The position numbers and the translations under genes are program-made. A stretch of 64,000 bases of DNA from Neurospora tetraspora (taxonomy: Eukaryota; Ascomycota; Sordariomycetes; Sordariales; Sordariaceae). Shown here one piece after another: positions 1 through 12,700 of this stretch. Under the pieces are notes generated by a model. That model made no database searches and was not told where the DNA came from. It worked only from the letters and a program-made list of their open reading frames with translations. The first letter of the stretch is position 1; the number at the start of each line of letters is the position of its first letter. The stretch spans positions 434,001 to 498,000 of the forward strand of contig NW_026944385.1 in assembly GCF_033439725.1 (NCBI RefSeq), written 5' to 3'.

Positions 1-182
1 ACTAAATATATTATCCTATATATCCTACAATATCTTTTTACACAATATAGATCTATTATTCAAACATTTCAAAGTAGGTAAAACGAACCTTCCAAATCCA
101 GGAAAAAACTTTTCTTTCCGAATAGAAAAAGAATTTATCCCAATGTTTTTATTATAATATAAGTATATACTTCATAATCTAT

Positions 183-275
183 AGATAAATAAAGACATTT
201 CCAAATACTTTTAAATACTTTTAGATACTTCTAAATACCTCTAAATAAATAAAGATATTTCCAAATACTTCCCAA
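183..275. repeat. Short tandem repeat next to solo LTR
   Basis: A unit close to AAATACTTTT is repeated about five times. It sits inside a larger direct repeat of about 30 bases (183-212 and 241-270, offset 58 bases). It lies just left of the solo LTR in AT-rich DNA and appears to be a decayed minisatellite. Confidence 0.6.
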
Positions 276-289
276 ATATCCTCCGATAT

Positions 290-543
290 TGTAACGGGTC
301 TGCACGAGTTAAGCACAACGAGCAGTCGTAAGGTTAAAATGCTATATTTAACAAAGAGAGTAAGAAGGAAGACTGTACCAGAAGGGTGCAGTTGAGACAA
401 GATTTTAAGGTTGAGCACACGGGCTAGGCAGTCATATGGGTCTAGCCAACCAGAAGGCTCGCATTGGCTTATCAGCTTATCGAGCCTGTAGGGATCCGAC
501 TTGGCAAAGCCAAGCCATTACCCTGGGCACTAGCCCCATAACA
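290..543 (-). mobile_element. Solo LTR, 254 bp
   Basis: Read on the minus strand this is a complete LTR running from TGTTAT to TTACA. It matches, over its length, the two LTRs of the nested element at 42455-44362. The bases just outside are GATAT and AATAT, a plausible 5-bp target duplication differing by one G-to-A transition of the RIP type. No internal region is attached, so this looks like the product of recombination between two LTRs. It is a fossil of an LTR retrotransposon; the superfamily cannot be told from the LTR alone. Confidence 0.75.
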
Positions 544-1463
544 AATATAACCTATACTTTCTAAAAATCCTCTATATAATTACTATAATAATTATTAGGG
601 ATAATAAGCATTTTAATTACTCTAAATAGGTAAAAACAAATAAATCAAAGCTAAATGTTGGATAAGAAGGGTTTCCGAAGTATAATTGCTAATAAAATAA
701 TTAATATTCAATTTTATAATACATATTGGCGGAAAAAAAATCGAAATATGATTCAAAATATCTCTTAATAATATTCTACATTCCTCCCTTTTATTATAAT
801 AATTCTTATATATTAAATAATATTAAATACTATTCTAATATTAAATTAAAAATCTAAAGTATAAGTAAATAATTTAGGGAGGTAATTTAATAATTACTAT
901 ACCTTATGTATAATTTTTAAATAGATATTAGCTCCGGATATATTACGGGAAATAAATAGGATTTAGATACATATTATGAATTAAATAGTCCTATAGGAAT
1001 TATATAAATTAGGAAAGGGGAGGGAATATTAGAAATTTATTGGAGAAGTAAAAAAGGAATAAAATAAATCCAACTTTTACTAGAATTATATTAAAGTATT
1101 TAATTAGTATACTAACGGGGAGGGTAAATTCAGCGGGCGGTAAGAAGAGAAAAAAAAAAGGAGGGGTAAATAAAAAAGGAGAAGGTTTATTATAAGAGGA
1201 AGAAGTAAAGCAGCGGCAACGGAGTACAGGAGAGTATAAAGGTTCTACGAGGTATACACGCAAGTAGGCCTTAATAAAGCGGTAATATTCGACGAGGGAG
1301 TAAGAGAGAGGCGTGCGCTAGAGGCGTACCTTCAAAACGGATAGCTAAATATAGGTGTGGTATCGAAGATGCTAGAAATACTAAGCTCCTAAAGTAGTTT
1401 GTATTAGAATATACCTAATAGGGTATAATATAGGCTAAGCTAAGCCGGCTAATTGCAGTAGGT

Positions 1464-1543
1464 GCAGCCAACTAGAAGGCTCGCATTAGGCCTGGCCTAG
1501 CGCACAGGCCAGGCAAACACCTCTGGGCGCTAGCCCTATGATA
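1464..1543 (-). mobile_element. Partial LTR of the same family
   Basis: About 80 bases resemble the TGTTAT-end part of the LTR at 290-543, in the same orientation, including the shared run GAAGGCTCGCATT and the end block GGGCGCTAGCCC. The remainder of the LTR is not recognisable. It is a truncated or diverged fossil copy. Confidence 0.5.
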
Positions 1544-4500
1544 GAGAGGGAGAAAGAAGCAGATTAGGCTGGTCGGGGAAATGATTCGAAGGGAAGAGAA
1601 AATTCGAACTAGGCGGGGAATTAGCTGGTAGAATTTAGGATTCTTTATTTTTATTTAAAATCGTATTATTCTATATATTGAAGGGGTTTTCTTCGTCGAC
1701 TAGGGTAGGAGGGGGAGGACGCTTAGGCTAAATAAAAATAAATATTAATAAATAGAAATACTAAAACTTCCGAAAAGGGGTAATTATATAATAGGGTAGG
1801 TATATACTTTTTTTATAATTTTATAACTAATTTCGATATCGATAACGACTTTCATTTTACTGAACTCCTTTAATAATATAATAAAAAAACTATAACTGAC
1901 AAATTCGAATTCGTTATTAAAGCTTTAAATAAAGAAATTATAATGAATTTATTTATAATATATTTTATTCGTCTTCTAAGTAGTAAAACTAATATTGATA
2001 AAACCTTTATCGATAATTTTTTTATTATATTCGATATTAGACTCCTTATTTTAAAGAATAAAAAATATAAAGATAAGATTGAGGTAAATACTTTTAATTT
2101 AGCGCTAACACTATTTATTCTTCGTTATTATTATATTATAATTAATAATCTTACGGATATTATAAGAGACTATTTTAAAACTTTAACCTGTAAGAAATTT
2201 TAATAATTCCCTTTTTAATTTATTATTATTATTTTTGTTACCTTCTATAATTATAGTAATAAAGTCTGGGTAGGAGCGGGCAATTTCGATAGTAAAGCTT
2301 TTTTAAAATATTAAAAATATTAATTTTAAAGAGATCTACGGGAAAAAAATAGGAAAAGAATAAGAAAAAATATTTCATATAGTTATAGCGCTAAATAATA
2401 TTAGACTTATTAATATTAAAGCGCTAGGTAATTATTTTACGGAATAAGAAAAACTTCTTTAAATTAAAGAAAATAGATAGATAGACTTTTTTAATATAAA
2501 AGTTAGAAAAATAATTATTGTACTAAATAAATAATAATAAATTAGCAAATTCGGTAAATTAACGTTTTTCTTCCGTAATAATATTAATATTAGGAGGTTC
2601 GTTAATTTTATCAATATTATTAAATTTATCGATAGTATTAGTAGTAAATTAATTAGCGTTAGCAGTTTATGCTTTTCTAGTCATTTTATTTTAGTATAAA
2701 GTAGTAGGGGGGTTAAATCGGAACTTAATTAAATTTTTCCAGTTAGGAATATATTCGATATTTAAAATAATAGTAAAATTAATAATATTATATATTAGCG
2801 GTTATTCGTTTACCATAATACTAGTCGGGGTTCCTGGTATTTATATATTCTATATAAGCGCGAATTTATATTAACCGAACTGGAATTAATTAAATTAACT
2901 ATTATTCGAAAGAATTTTAGTAAGTTCTACTATTTAGGTTTAGTTTATTATTATACCAGGTTTATTAATATTAAATTAATTAAGTACGAATATAGGATTA
3001 ATAGATCTGGATATAATAGTGCCGGTTTAAAATTACACTTAGATATTGGAAGACGTATTTTGGACGTTGGAAAATAAATTGAAATTAAATAGTATTATAT
3101 CCAATATAGCTGATAAATTTTGATACTAAAATATAGTAGAAATATAGTTAATTTTAAGACTTCCAGTATTATTAGTATTGAGGACGTTTAAAGACGATGG
3201 AGGACCATAGAGAAGTTAATTAACTATAGAACTTTAAGAAACCCGAGGAATAACCTTTAGGTTAGTAAAAGGGTTGAGATAGGTTATAGTATTTCCCGGA
3301 GGAGTAATACTTTACTATATCTATTGAAAGAATTAGTATTAAACCTATATTTACTATAATAAATTATTAGTTTCAATATATATCAAATAATTTCTAATAA
3401 TATTCGATGTTATGAATATAACCGTATAATAATTATAATATATTATTATATTAATATTAAGGTAGCTAATTTAATAAATAAACCAGTAGCATTTCGGGAA
3501 AAAGATAAAATATAAATAATAAGGATTTAAATTTACTTCGGGAATAAATTAGAGAATAGCAGGTTACCCGGTCCGAACGAAGGAGGAGGAAAATATTAAG
3601 AAATGCGGCCGAAATTTTCTTAAATTCTAATTAAAATTTTATTTTAACCGGTTTTTTCTTCACTGGCTTCTTTAGCAGTACTAACTTCGTCAGTACATTA
3701 GTACTTATTATTAATCGTAGAAGTAGAATTTTCGGCCTTACTACCATTATTATTAATATTATTAGTAATTTCCGGTATAGCGCGACCTTTTGGCTTCTTA
3801 ATAGCGGGGTATTTTGTAGTCTCATTTACTCAGCCACCTACGCATAGCCCTTGCGTTTCTCTTTGTACCTACGGGTCCAAATAGTTGTGACATCCCTACT
3901 ACACTCACCCACCTACTAATCCTAATGTTATACTATTTAGACCTACAAGATAAAGAGACGCGGCTATACTACAGTCTAAGCTTAATATAGATAGAAAAGT
4001 CCATTATACGCACACTAATTATATATCCCCAACTTATCCTATATATTATCGTACTACCTAACGTAATTATATACCTTATATGTACGCTCTATACGTATAT
4101 TCGATACTATATACTTATTAATCCTATTATTTCTTCCCTCTTTTCCCATTCTTTTTAATATTAATAATATATTTATATTTTTTTAACTATATTGGGTAAT
4201 TTAATTAATTTCTATACTTATATCTCCTTTATTTATATCCTAATTACTATATATTAACCCCTATTAAAAATCTTCTAACAAATTTTCTAATAAACCCTTT
4301 ATATTTAGGGTAAATATTTTGGGTATAAAGCCCCTTTTTAAGGCTTCTAGAGTAAATACTAATCGAATAAATACTTCGAGTAACGATTCTAATATTTCTA
4401 ACCTTATTTAAAAACTATTTGAATATATTAATATTTTTATTAAAGATTATTATTGGACGAATTTGTAGTAATACCTAATTTACCTTTAGATCTATTGAAT

Positions 4501-5322
4501 AATTAAACATCCTAGCGGTATAGTAAATATTTTAGTACGTTTATTAATACTTTTAGGGAATTTATTATACGTAAAGTATTTTCGAATACTAGTATTTATT
4601 TATATTTCGAACGGAATAATATTAACCTTCCTTCTAACGAACTTACTATTTAATTTCAAATAAACGAATAGGTAACGGAAAAATGGAAATTACTTCAAAT
4701 ATATTTCTAAATTTCCTTCTACGTAGAATTTAAATCGCTCTTACGGGAATTGAAAATAGTAGGGGTATTTATATTATTCCTTATTAATAAATTCGTTAGT
4801 AATATTTTTATTCTTAAAGACGTCTCTAATATTATATAGCTTCGCTTTCGTCTTCGTTCTATATATAGAACTTTAATAAGAATTGCCCCTGAATTAATGG
4901 AATTATCTATTGCACTATATATACAATAATGCGTATTATAATCCCTACTTTAAATATATTATCTAATAATTACAATCTTTAAATTCGATATTCCTTCTAT
5001 TTCTTATATCCACTTTACCCACACTATACAATAAATTCCTTACCCCTTTACCTCTTTCGCTTATATATTAACTAATTTCTTATATTTATAAAAATCCTCT
5101 AATTTTAATTTAGCGATATTAATAATAAAATATGATTAATACGTAGCGGTATAAATATTTAGTTAGGCCGGGGTATAAATAACTTGTATTAAATATTAGT
5201 ATTTAGTAATATTTATTCTTAAAGTTTTATATATAGTTTCAATACTATTAATCGTATTATATCGCCAATTAACAGTATAGTAAATTAACGGTAATAAAAA
5301 GTAAATTATTCCTAAAAAAATA

Positions 5323-5734
5323 GAGAAAGTCTTTTCGCACCGCTATGATTGTCTTTAGATACCGCTATTCAAAATGCGTTCCAAAGTAACTCTACCAAAC
5401 TAAGACCTTATAATTCATAAAGGGGCTCGGAATTTTTATCTCTTTTACTCTACCAAACGCTACTCATATTATAATTACACACCCTCTATAGCGTTAGTAA
5501 TATAAAGAACATTAAAGAAACGTTTAATTAACTTTTAATATTAAACTTTTGCTCCCACCGCGGGAGTATAAAGAGGTATGAGAGGGATGTTGCCTTAAGA
5601 ATATGAAATAAAAATTAATAGATTTTCTGCCCCTACTATTGTATTCGTAGACCTAAGTTTAGCCAAGTTATACTTAGTTCAATTTTGGATAGCGGTGTCT
5701 GAAGACAATCATGGTGGTGCGAAAAGACTTTCTC
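5323..5734. mobile_element. MITE-like DNA transposon with 53-bp inverted ends
   Basis: The ends 5323-5375 and 5682-5734 are inverted copies of each other beginning GAGAAAGTCTTTTCGCACC. Nearly all differences between the arms are C/T or G/A changes. AAAAAATA occurs immediately outside both ends (5315-5322 and 5735-5742), an exact 8-bp target site duplication. The 412-bp element has no transposase frame, so it is non-autonomous. Long inverted ends suggest a Mutator-like origin, while an 8-bp duplication is more usual for hAT; I cannot choose between them. The left half is more AT-rich than the right half. Confidence 0.8.
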
Positions 5735-6270
5735 AAAAAATATACGTCCGTATATGATCCTAACTATACTTAGTAGGTATACGGGTCTAAGTGCGCAGTT
5801 AATTTCTAATACGAATTGGTATTTAATAGTATTTAGTACTCTACAAGTATGAAATTAATATCCTGATATAATATCTATAGTATCTCTATTATCCGTTAGT
5901 ACAATATAGTATAACCCCTTATATAAATATATTATTTATATTAATATACCTATATTGCAAAGTGCGAAATCGTATAATACCGTAGGCTATCCTTTTTAAT
6001 ACTACAACCAAATTGAGAACGCATTACCCCTACCATGAACGCACATATGCAGCACGACGCCCGCTTACGAACTTACTAAGGAACAGCAAAGCTGCCGTAG
6101 AGGTTCTCACGATGACGTCAGTGCTGTGCCCCGAGTGCAAAACATGATCGGATCAAATTGTTTTGGGTTTCACATGTTTCATAAGGTAAACGGATGAAAT
6201 ATTAATCCTCGATATCATTTGAGACAAAACTTCATAAACCCATCAAAATACATGATTCTTCTACACAACT

Positions 6271-7759
6271 CTACGAACTCGTAAGCTCCTGGACCTTCGC
6301 CACAAGCCCATCAACTACCCCCTCAGGCTTCTCCTTCTTCTCCTCCGTCACCCCCGGCGCTGGCGCCGGCTTTGTCTCCTCAGCACCCGTCACATCCGAG
6401 TTAGCATCCGCAGGCGTCAACGATGCCGCAGGCGGTGGTATAAGCAAATAAGCACTGGGAATCAACTTCGCCCTCGCCACGGGGTTCAGTGTTAATCCAA
6501 AGCCCGGCTTATCCAAATCCGCCGTCGTTAAGAATCCCTTGGTCGGGATCGGCTCATCCAAGAACAAATCGCCAAATACCGGCAGCACACTCTTTCCGTC
6601 GGGCGAGTTGGCCAAATACTCCTGGAACGGCGTGTTCGGCTGGCTCATGACAAAGTGGTAGCTATACGGTCCACTAGCGTGCGGGACAACGGGGATGTCG
6701 TAAGCGGCCGCCATGGCAGCCACGCGGAGCAACTCGGTCATGCCGCCGAGCCACATCACATCCGGCTGGATAATATCCAGGTTCCTGCCCTCGATAAGCT
6801 TGCGGAACCCGTAGCGAGAGTACTCGTGCTCGCCCGTGGTGAACTTGACGGTGGGGTGGGCGCGCTTGATCTGCTCGAAGCCGTCCGTGTCGTCCGGGCT
6901 CAGACACTCCTCCCACCAGTTGATGTTGAGGTCCTTGGTCTTCTCAACGATCTCGATCGTGTACGACACGTTGAGCGACATGTAGCAGTCCACCATCAGG
7001 GGGAAATCTGGGCCGACGGCCTCGCGGTGCTTGCGGAGGAACTCAATGTTCTTTTGCAGGCCGACGTGCCCTTCCTCCGGGCAGTAGGGGAGCGGCACCT
7101 TGGCGCCCCAGAAGCCCATCTCCTTGGCGGCCGGCGGGGCGGGGCCGGTGCAGTAGAAGTTGAGACGCTCCTTGGTGGCACCGCCAATCATCTTGTAGAC
7201 GGGCTCGTTGCGGATCTTGCCCAGGAGATCCCAGAGGGCGAGGTCGATGACCGAGATGACGGCGACGGGAAGACCCTTGCGGCCGTAGAACATGGAGGCG
7301 CGGTACATTTGCTCGAAGAGGTGGTTGGTGTTTCGGGGGTCGGCGCCGATGAGGAAACGTTCGAAGTGTTGGTGGACGAGCCAGCATGCCGGGGGACCTG
7401 TTTTTGTGGTGCCGTTAGCTTGCATCTTGTGTGAATCTGGAATTTGAACATACCTCCAAAGCCGGTTGCGAATCCGACGGTGCCATCGGTGGCCTCGATC
7501 TCAACAAAGAAGGAGCCCAGGACATTGATGCCCCAGCTTGTACGGGAAGCCCGATACTTTTCCCATTGTGAGCATGGCGTCGAGATGGGAGAGTCGATTA
7601 GCCTGTGTCGTTAATGTCCAGTTCTAAGTATATCCTTGGTGAGTAGAAGTCATACCAATGGCCGCCCTTGACATTGTGGTAATCACCACCCGAGCCAACG
7701 CCGCCGATCACAAAAGATCGTATGCTCTTGATGGTAGGAAACTGTCTTGCTGTCGCCAT
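6271..7759 (-). CDS. L-rhamnonate dehydratase (enolase superfamily)
   Basis: This enzyme dehydrates L-rhamnonate to 2-keto-3-deoxy-L-rhamnonate, the third step of the non-phosphorylated L-rhamnose pathway; it is presumably cytosolic. I read three exons: 7759-7656, 7602-7454 and 7397-6271, with introns of 53 and 56 bases, giving 459 aa. The start ATG sits in ACAATGGCG, and the joins keep frame and family similarity. The N-terminus has the GGDYHN..GGHW segment seen in bacterial RhmD. Likely metal ligands and catalytic residues are D221 (LMVDCYMS), E247/E248 (WWEEC), E274-H275 (TTGEHEYS), D297 (QPDVMWLGG) and H324 (VVPHASG). The C-terminal 60 residues are rich in Ala, Pro and Glu and extend beyond the bacterial family. 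It is divergently transcribed from the Zn2Cys6 regulator 2 kb away, its probable activator. The family assignment is firm; induction by rhamnose is inference. Confidence 0.93.
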
Positions 7760-9744
7760 TGTATTTGTGAGTCTTGGGGAAGGAAAGACCTGAAGACAGG
7801 AAGAGCACGGGGAGCAAGAGGTCCATGTATAGTAGGTATCTGAGCCAGTGATAGTTCTTGCCTCGGCTTTTTCCAACACCGGAAGCACGAGGGACGACGA
7901 TCAGCAACCTTCACAGCAATAACCGGGCATCGATGTGGGCCACCGGTCGGGTGGTGATGTCCCGACGACGAACAGATCATTGAGCTTGGCGACCTTGCAG
8001 ATCACGCATGGGACTTTGGAGATCTCTCGCTGTCCTTTCCCTCGGGGTTCGGGGTTGAGCAGCCACCAACCCCGCCTCGACTTTCCAACGGTGGCCGCAT
8101 CAACGGTCGCTGGAGGAAGTACCGGCAGATAGGGAAGCCTATAAGCCTTACATTGGCTTGAATTCATGTTTTCAAGGAAGTCTCATGTTATATGATCCAG
8201 ACGACCAGTTCATCCCTCACTTTGGCCATGGACATTGGGTTTCCAAAATGACAACCATCTGCCCTAACCCCATCTCTTCGGCAGCAATGACCCTAGAGTC
8301 TCTTGGGCTTGCATCACCACTCGTTCAAGCTCTTGATCTTGTTGGCTTTCACTTGGTCTTTGCCGTGTCCCAGTATCGCGGTTCGCTCTCGGAAGTGTCC
8401 TGCCCCTCCACCTCACATTTACGAATTTGCCGAGTTTCATGGATGGTGGCCAAGAAACGTCTCGGTGCAGTACCATCCGCATCTTCTTTAACCTTGCGAG
8501 ACTAAAGGACTTGGTCGCCAAGACCACTTTTGGACCAATGATGTGTTATGGTCGCTAACAATTTTGGTTGGCTTTACAACAAATACCTACAATCGACGTG
8601 GACGGGACACGTTCTGAAAAGGATATCTTGTACGATCTTGAAGCTGGCGACAAAGTCCGTTAGTGTCGGTCCAAGAGATACACCCGCGGGAATGTCCGTG
8701 AGTTGTTCTTGAACAGAAGGCGTGTTTAGGGGCTCAGTGTGTACAGCGGACCTTATCCCGAGATGCAGTGTGCATATACAAGTTACGGAAGTTGAGCACA
8801 TGATGCATTGAAGAGAACACGTTCCTGTCATGTCGGTGGTTGCCGAACAGGTCTATCCGAGGCCGGATTTCGGAGGTACCTAGGCCCTTATATAGACCTG
8901 GCAAATGCCCGCTTATCCCCTTTTGGAATTCCATTTTTCCTCGGCCGTCAATCTGTTCCAGTCTCGTTCCTCTGCTCAACATCAGCCCGAACTTTTACAA
9001 GTCAATGCTGGCTTGAATGCTGGCCTGTTGGAGGTGGTTAGCTTGAGCATTGTGAGCTCTCTGACAGGGGCCAGGAAAGAAAGCCTCTCAGGCACTCCCA
9101 TTGGCCCAACACTCCAACCCTGAAGTCCGTTAGCTCGGGACCTTGTCTGCGCACCACTCTACGCAGCTCAACCATCACTCCATCAAGAACCCCACTAACA
9201 GATACACCACAGATGAAGAGCCCTTGGCCAGTACCAACCGATGAATGGAAGTAACTACCGACATGGCTCCCTCCAAGGAGTGGCTCGATGTAGTCGTTCA
9301 CAGGGAAGTTGCAAAGGAAGGTTCGTTTCCCTAGTGAATTCGTCTTTCCCATTGATTTCTCCAAGTAGACAACCAAAAACAGCTAGCCCCGGAAGTCGTT
9401 TAAATTTAACCATCCTTTTCTCCCACCGAAGCATGTACCTACTCAATACTTCCCACACTTGTATCCAATAGAGGTATCCATCGATCCCTTCGGTTGTTAG
9501 ATCCCGTCCAGTGAGGAGCTGCAAACAAGAGCGCACTGACTCCGACACAGCCCCAGAGCCCACAGGGCATTCCATCTCACAAGCAGCTCCACAAACATCC
9601 GCTGCTTTTCATCCCGAACATCCTCCCCGCTCGGTCACCATCACGCCGAGCAGAGCAGCACCCAGAACCCGACGCGGCAACAACAACGCTCGGCCCAGAT
9701 TGGCCGTCAATTCTCATACAGGTATCGGATCGCTGACCAGCGCG
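7760..9744. promoter_or_regulatory. Shared divergent intergenic region
   Basis: This 2-kb spacer lies between the starts of the rhamnonate dehydratase gene (minus) and the Zn2Cys6 regulator gene (plus), so it must carry both promoters and 5' leaders. Open frames in it are short and lack family features. One arrangement worth noting is TCCGA...TCGGA at 8856-8874, an everted CCG-N11-CGG pair of the type Zn2Cys6 dimers can bind. No other element could be supported. Confidence 0.6.
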
Positions 9745-12700
9745 ATGCAGTCCCAGCCTGCTGCTGCTGCTGCTTCAGGCTCCAGATACAGCGGGCAACA
9801 GTATCATCAAGCGGCAGGACCGTCACGACCGCCATTGCCAGCTCCATTCCAGGGGCAGCAGCATGACCAGCCAAATCCCTCCGTCTATAGCGACGACGGC
9901 CAGCAGAGCGGCGACGACGACGAGAATGACCACGGTAACGACCAAGTGCTTCCCAATGGCAAGCGAAAGAGACCCCTTTCTGTTTCGTAAGTCCATTTTG
10001 TTTTTTTCTCCTTTCTGTTCGCCTCGACAGCCTCCACCATGGTCTCGTCATGTTGTCTGTTAATGCAACCATGCATTACACGCGTTGTGGATAACACTCG
10101 GTACCGTCCTGGCATGGTCACCGACAGCAACCACATCCATCACCTGCGCGTCGGGCTTTTCATACCTTGTGTACTTTACTTCCAATTTAGACTGTTACGT
10201 TATTGGGACATGGAACTGACTGGAGATTACAAGTTGTGAAACTTGCAAAACTCGAAAGGTTCGCCTGATCTTCCCATTGCGTCTCTCCGCCTCACAGCAT
10301 TTCCCCGTCTCGTCAAAACTAATGCTGAACTAGGTAAAATGCGACCGTGGCCAACCAGCCTGCGGGTGGTGTAGCAGAAACGCAGTTGCATGCGAGTACA
10401 AAGAACGAAAGAAGCCCGGCCTCAGAGCAGGCTATGGCCGCGAGTTAGAGCAGCGTCTCGACAATCTCGAAGGGGAACTCAGAAGACACGCCGAGATCCT
10501 TGCGGCACATGGACTCGATGTCAACAGCCCTGCTACCGCCAGCAACAATGCCAACAACAGAAATAACCATGCGCCATCAGGCCATCGGAGCAATCCAAGC
10601 CTGCAGAGCAACGACCATGGCACACCGCGCGATACCGGGCCGCCTCCGGTTTTCGCTTACGCCGGCCCAGATTCAGCTGAGAGGGCTCTCTTCATGCAGC
10701 ACAAACCCTCGACTTCAGCCGATTTTGGTCTGGGCCCTCGCACTCCAGCGGGCGTCCATGACAACTTCCAGCACGTGGCAACTACTCAGCCTCATGTACA
10801 GCCGGCCATAACCCCTAGTGCGGCCGTCCAAGAGTACTATGGCGCCCCCAGAGCCGTCCCCCATCAGATAGCTGGCCCGTCGCTAACAGCCATTTTGCCG
10901 GCCACGCAAGGACAAGGAGGCACTGAACAGGAGCTTCCGCCGTATACCGTTTGTTACGCCCTCATGGAGCTATACTTCAAACACATCCACCCATGGTGTC
11001 CAATCCTGGACCGTGAGACGACGAAAGATCTCTTTTTTGGGGAAAGAATCCCGAATGAGGAAGAAAAGATCTTACTGCATGCCATTGTTGCTACAGCCAT
11101 GAGATTCGCAACGAAAAAAATGCTGCCCAAGGAAAGTCAGCAGCGTTTCTACACCGCGTCTAAACAGCGTGTTTTACTATATGGAATGGAGCATTCGTCC
11201 GTCATGTCGCTGCAAGCTCTGGTGATCCTTGCGCTGGATCTATGCGGTAGTAGCAACGGGCCCCCAGGATGGAACATCATGGCTCTCATCACTCGAGGGG
11301 TGGTGCAGCTTGGTTTGGCCGTGGAGACGAATTCTATGACGGTTTCTCCAAGCTATCCCTCAATCTACACTCTTCGCGCCATGGTCCTTCCAGAACCCCT
11401 CGACTTCACAGAGGAGGAGTCCCGAAGAAGGTTGTTCTGGATGGTATATGTGCTCGATCGTTACGCCACCATCTCCACGGCGTTTGACTTTGCGCTCGAT
11501 GACAAGGAAATCGACCGGACCCTCCCATGCCGCGACGAGCTGTGGATCAAGAACCATAAAGTTGAGACTCGATGGTTCCACGCCGCTGACGACGATAGCC
11601 GGCTCAACAGCAACAACTCGGCCGACTACCAAGTCAACAAGCCCGAGAATCTCGGCGCCTTCAGCTACTACATCGAAATCCTGGGTATCCTCTCCAAGAT
11701 CCACAAGTTCCTCAAGCAGCCCGTCGATATCTCGTCTCTCACCGACGTTGAAAATTGGCAGCGCCGCTACCGAGAACTCGACACCATGCTCAAGGTGTGG
11801 AAATTCGAACTCCCCGATGACTACAACCACATGGCCAAGATCTATGACCAACCCAGGGTTGCCCGTACTTTGAGCTGCGCCTGGATCATGCTCCACGCCA
11901 CCTACCACACCGCCATCATTCGTCTGCATTCATCAGCCGCATATCCCACCGTCCGTTCGCCCATCTTTTCTCCTTCCTACATGGCCTCCCAAACCTGCCG
12001 CGACGCAGTCAACAACGTCCTCGCCCTGGGCAAATTCGTCGTCGAATACAACTTGCTCTCCACACTCGGCCCGCCCTTTGCGTTCACGCTCTGGGTCGCT
12101 GCCCGCGTTCTACTGGTCCACGGCAGCACCGTTGAGCACAGCCTCAACCCGGAAATCAAATTCTTCGTCGACACCCTGCGCGAAATGGGTGAGTACTGGC
12201 CCGTAGCCACGCGCTACTCCAATCTCTTGACGCGCGTGCTAGACGAATACAAGGCCAGCGTGAGCGAGGGTGACGAGGTGACGCCGAGTAGCGTGCGGAT
12301 CCTGGCGGACATGCGACGAACCGCATTCGATTTGGACTTGTTGATTAGTCGCCAGCCTAGGCATGGCTCGAGGCAACATGGAGCTTTGACCACCGCGGGC
12401 GGAAGCAATGTGATGAGCGCAGGCGTCATGGTGCCTACCATCAACAACGCCAACGGGCACTTTGCTATGGGAGCAGGAGGAGGAGGAGCAGGAGGAGGAG
12501 TTAACGATCTGGAATATTTCGATGTCTTTGACTTCTTCAACATGCCCAGGTTCCCTCTGTCAGCCATTGCCCCAGGACAGAATGCCGGCGGGACCGAAAC
12601 GAACCAGAACCACGGCGCGGACCAGGTGCATGGTATGTCAGGCACTGGCGGAAGACGACTAATTGACAATAGCGAGGGTAGTAGCAAGCAGCCAGGGCAA

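Larger units (their letters stand above)
1..6000. repeat. AT-rich RIP-mutated repeat block
   Basis: This stretch is very rich in A+T and TpA. CpG is still common, while CpA and TpG are scarce, which is the dinucleotide bias left by RIP on repeated DNA. No host gene can be read here; the few short open frames are low-complexity and lack splice or family signals. Recognisable pieces are a solo LTR, a partial LTR, and a 412-bp inverted-repeat element near the right end. The rest is probably decayed retroelement DNA, including a possible LTR start (TGTGACATCC) near 3892, but I could not assign it to a family. The block ends near 6000, where ordinary GC content resumes. Its left end lies outside the window. 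Confidence 0.85.

Noticed and set aside
1943-2203. 86-codon frame in the AT-rich block
   Set aside because: Its Ile/Asn/Phe/Leu-rich product is typical of RIP-mutated DNA; it is not a host gene.
6655-7434. 259-codon open frame opposite the rhamnonate dehydratase
   Set aside because: It is the antisense shadow of a GC-rich conserved gene and has no domain of its own.
11360-11929. 189-codon antisense frame inside the Zn2Cys6 gene
   Set aside because: The plus strand encodes the conserved fungal-specific domain here; the antisense frame shows no family feature.
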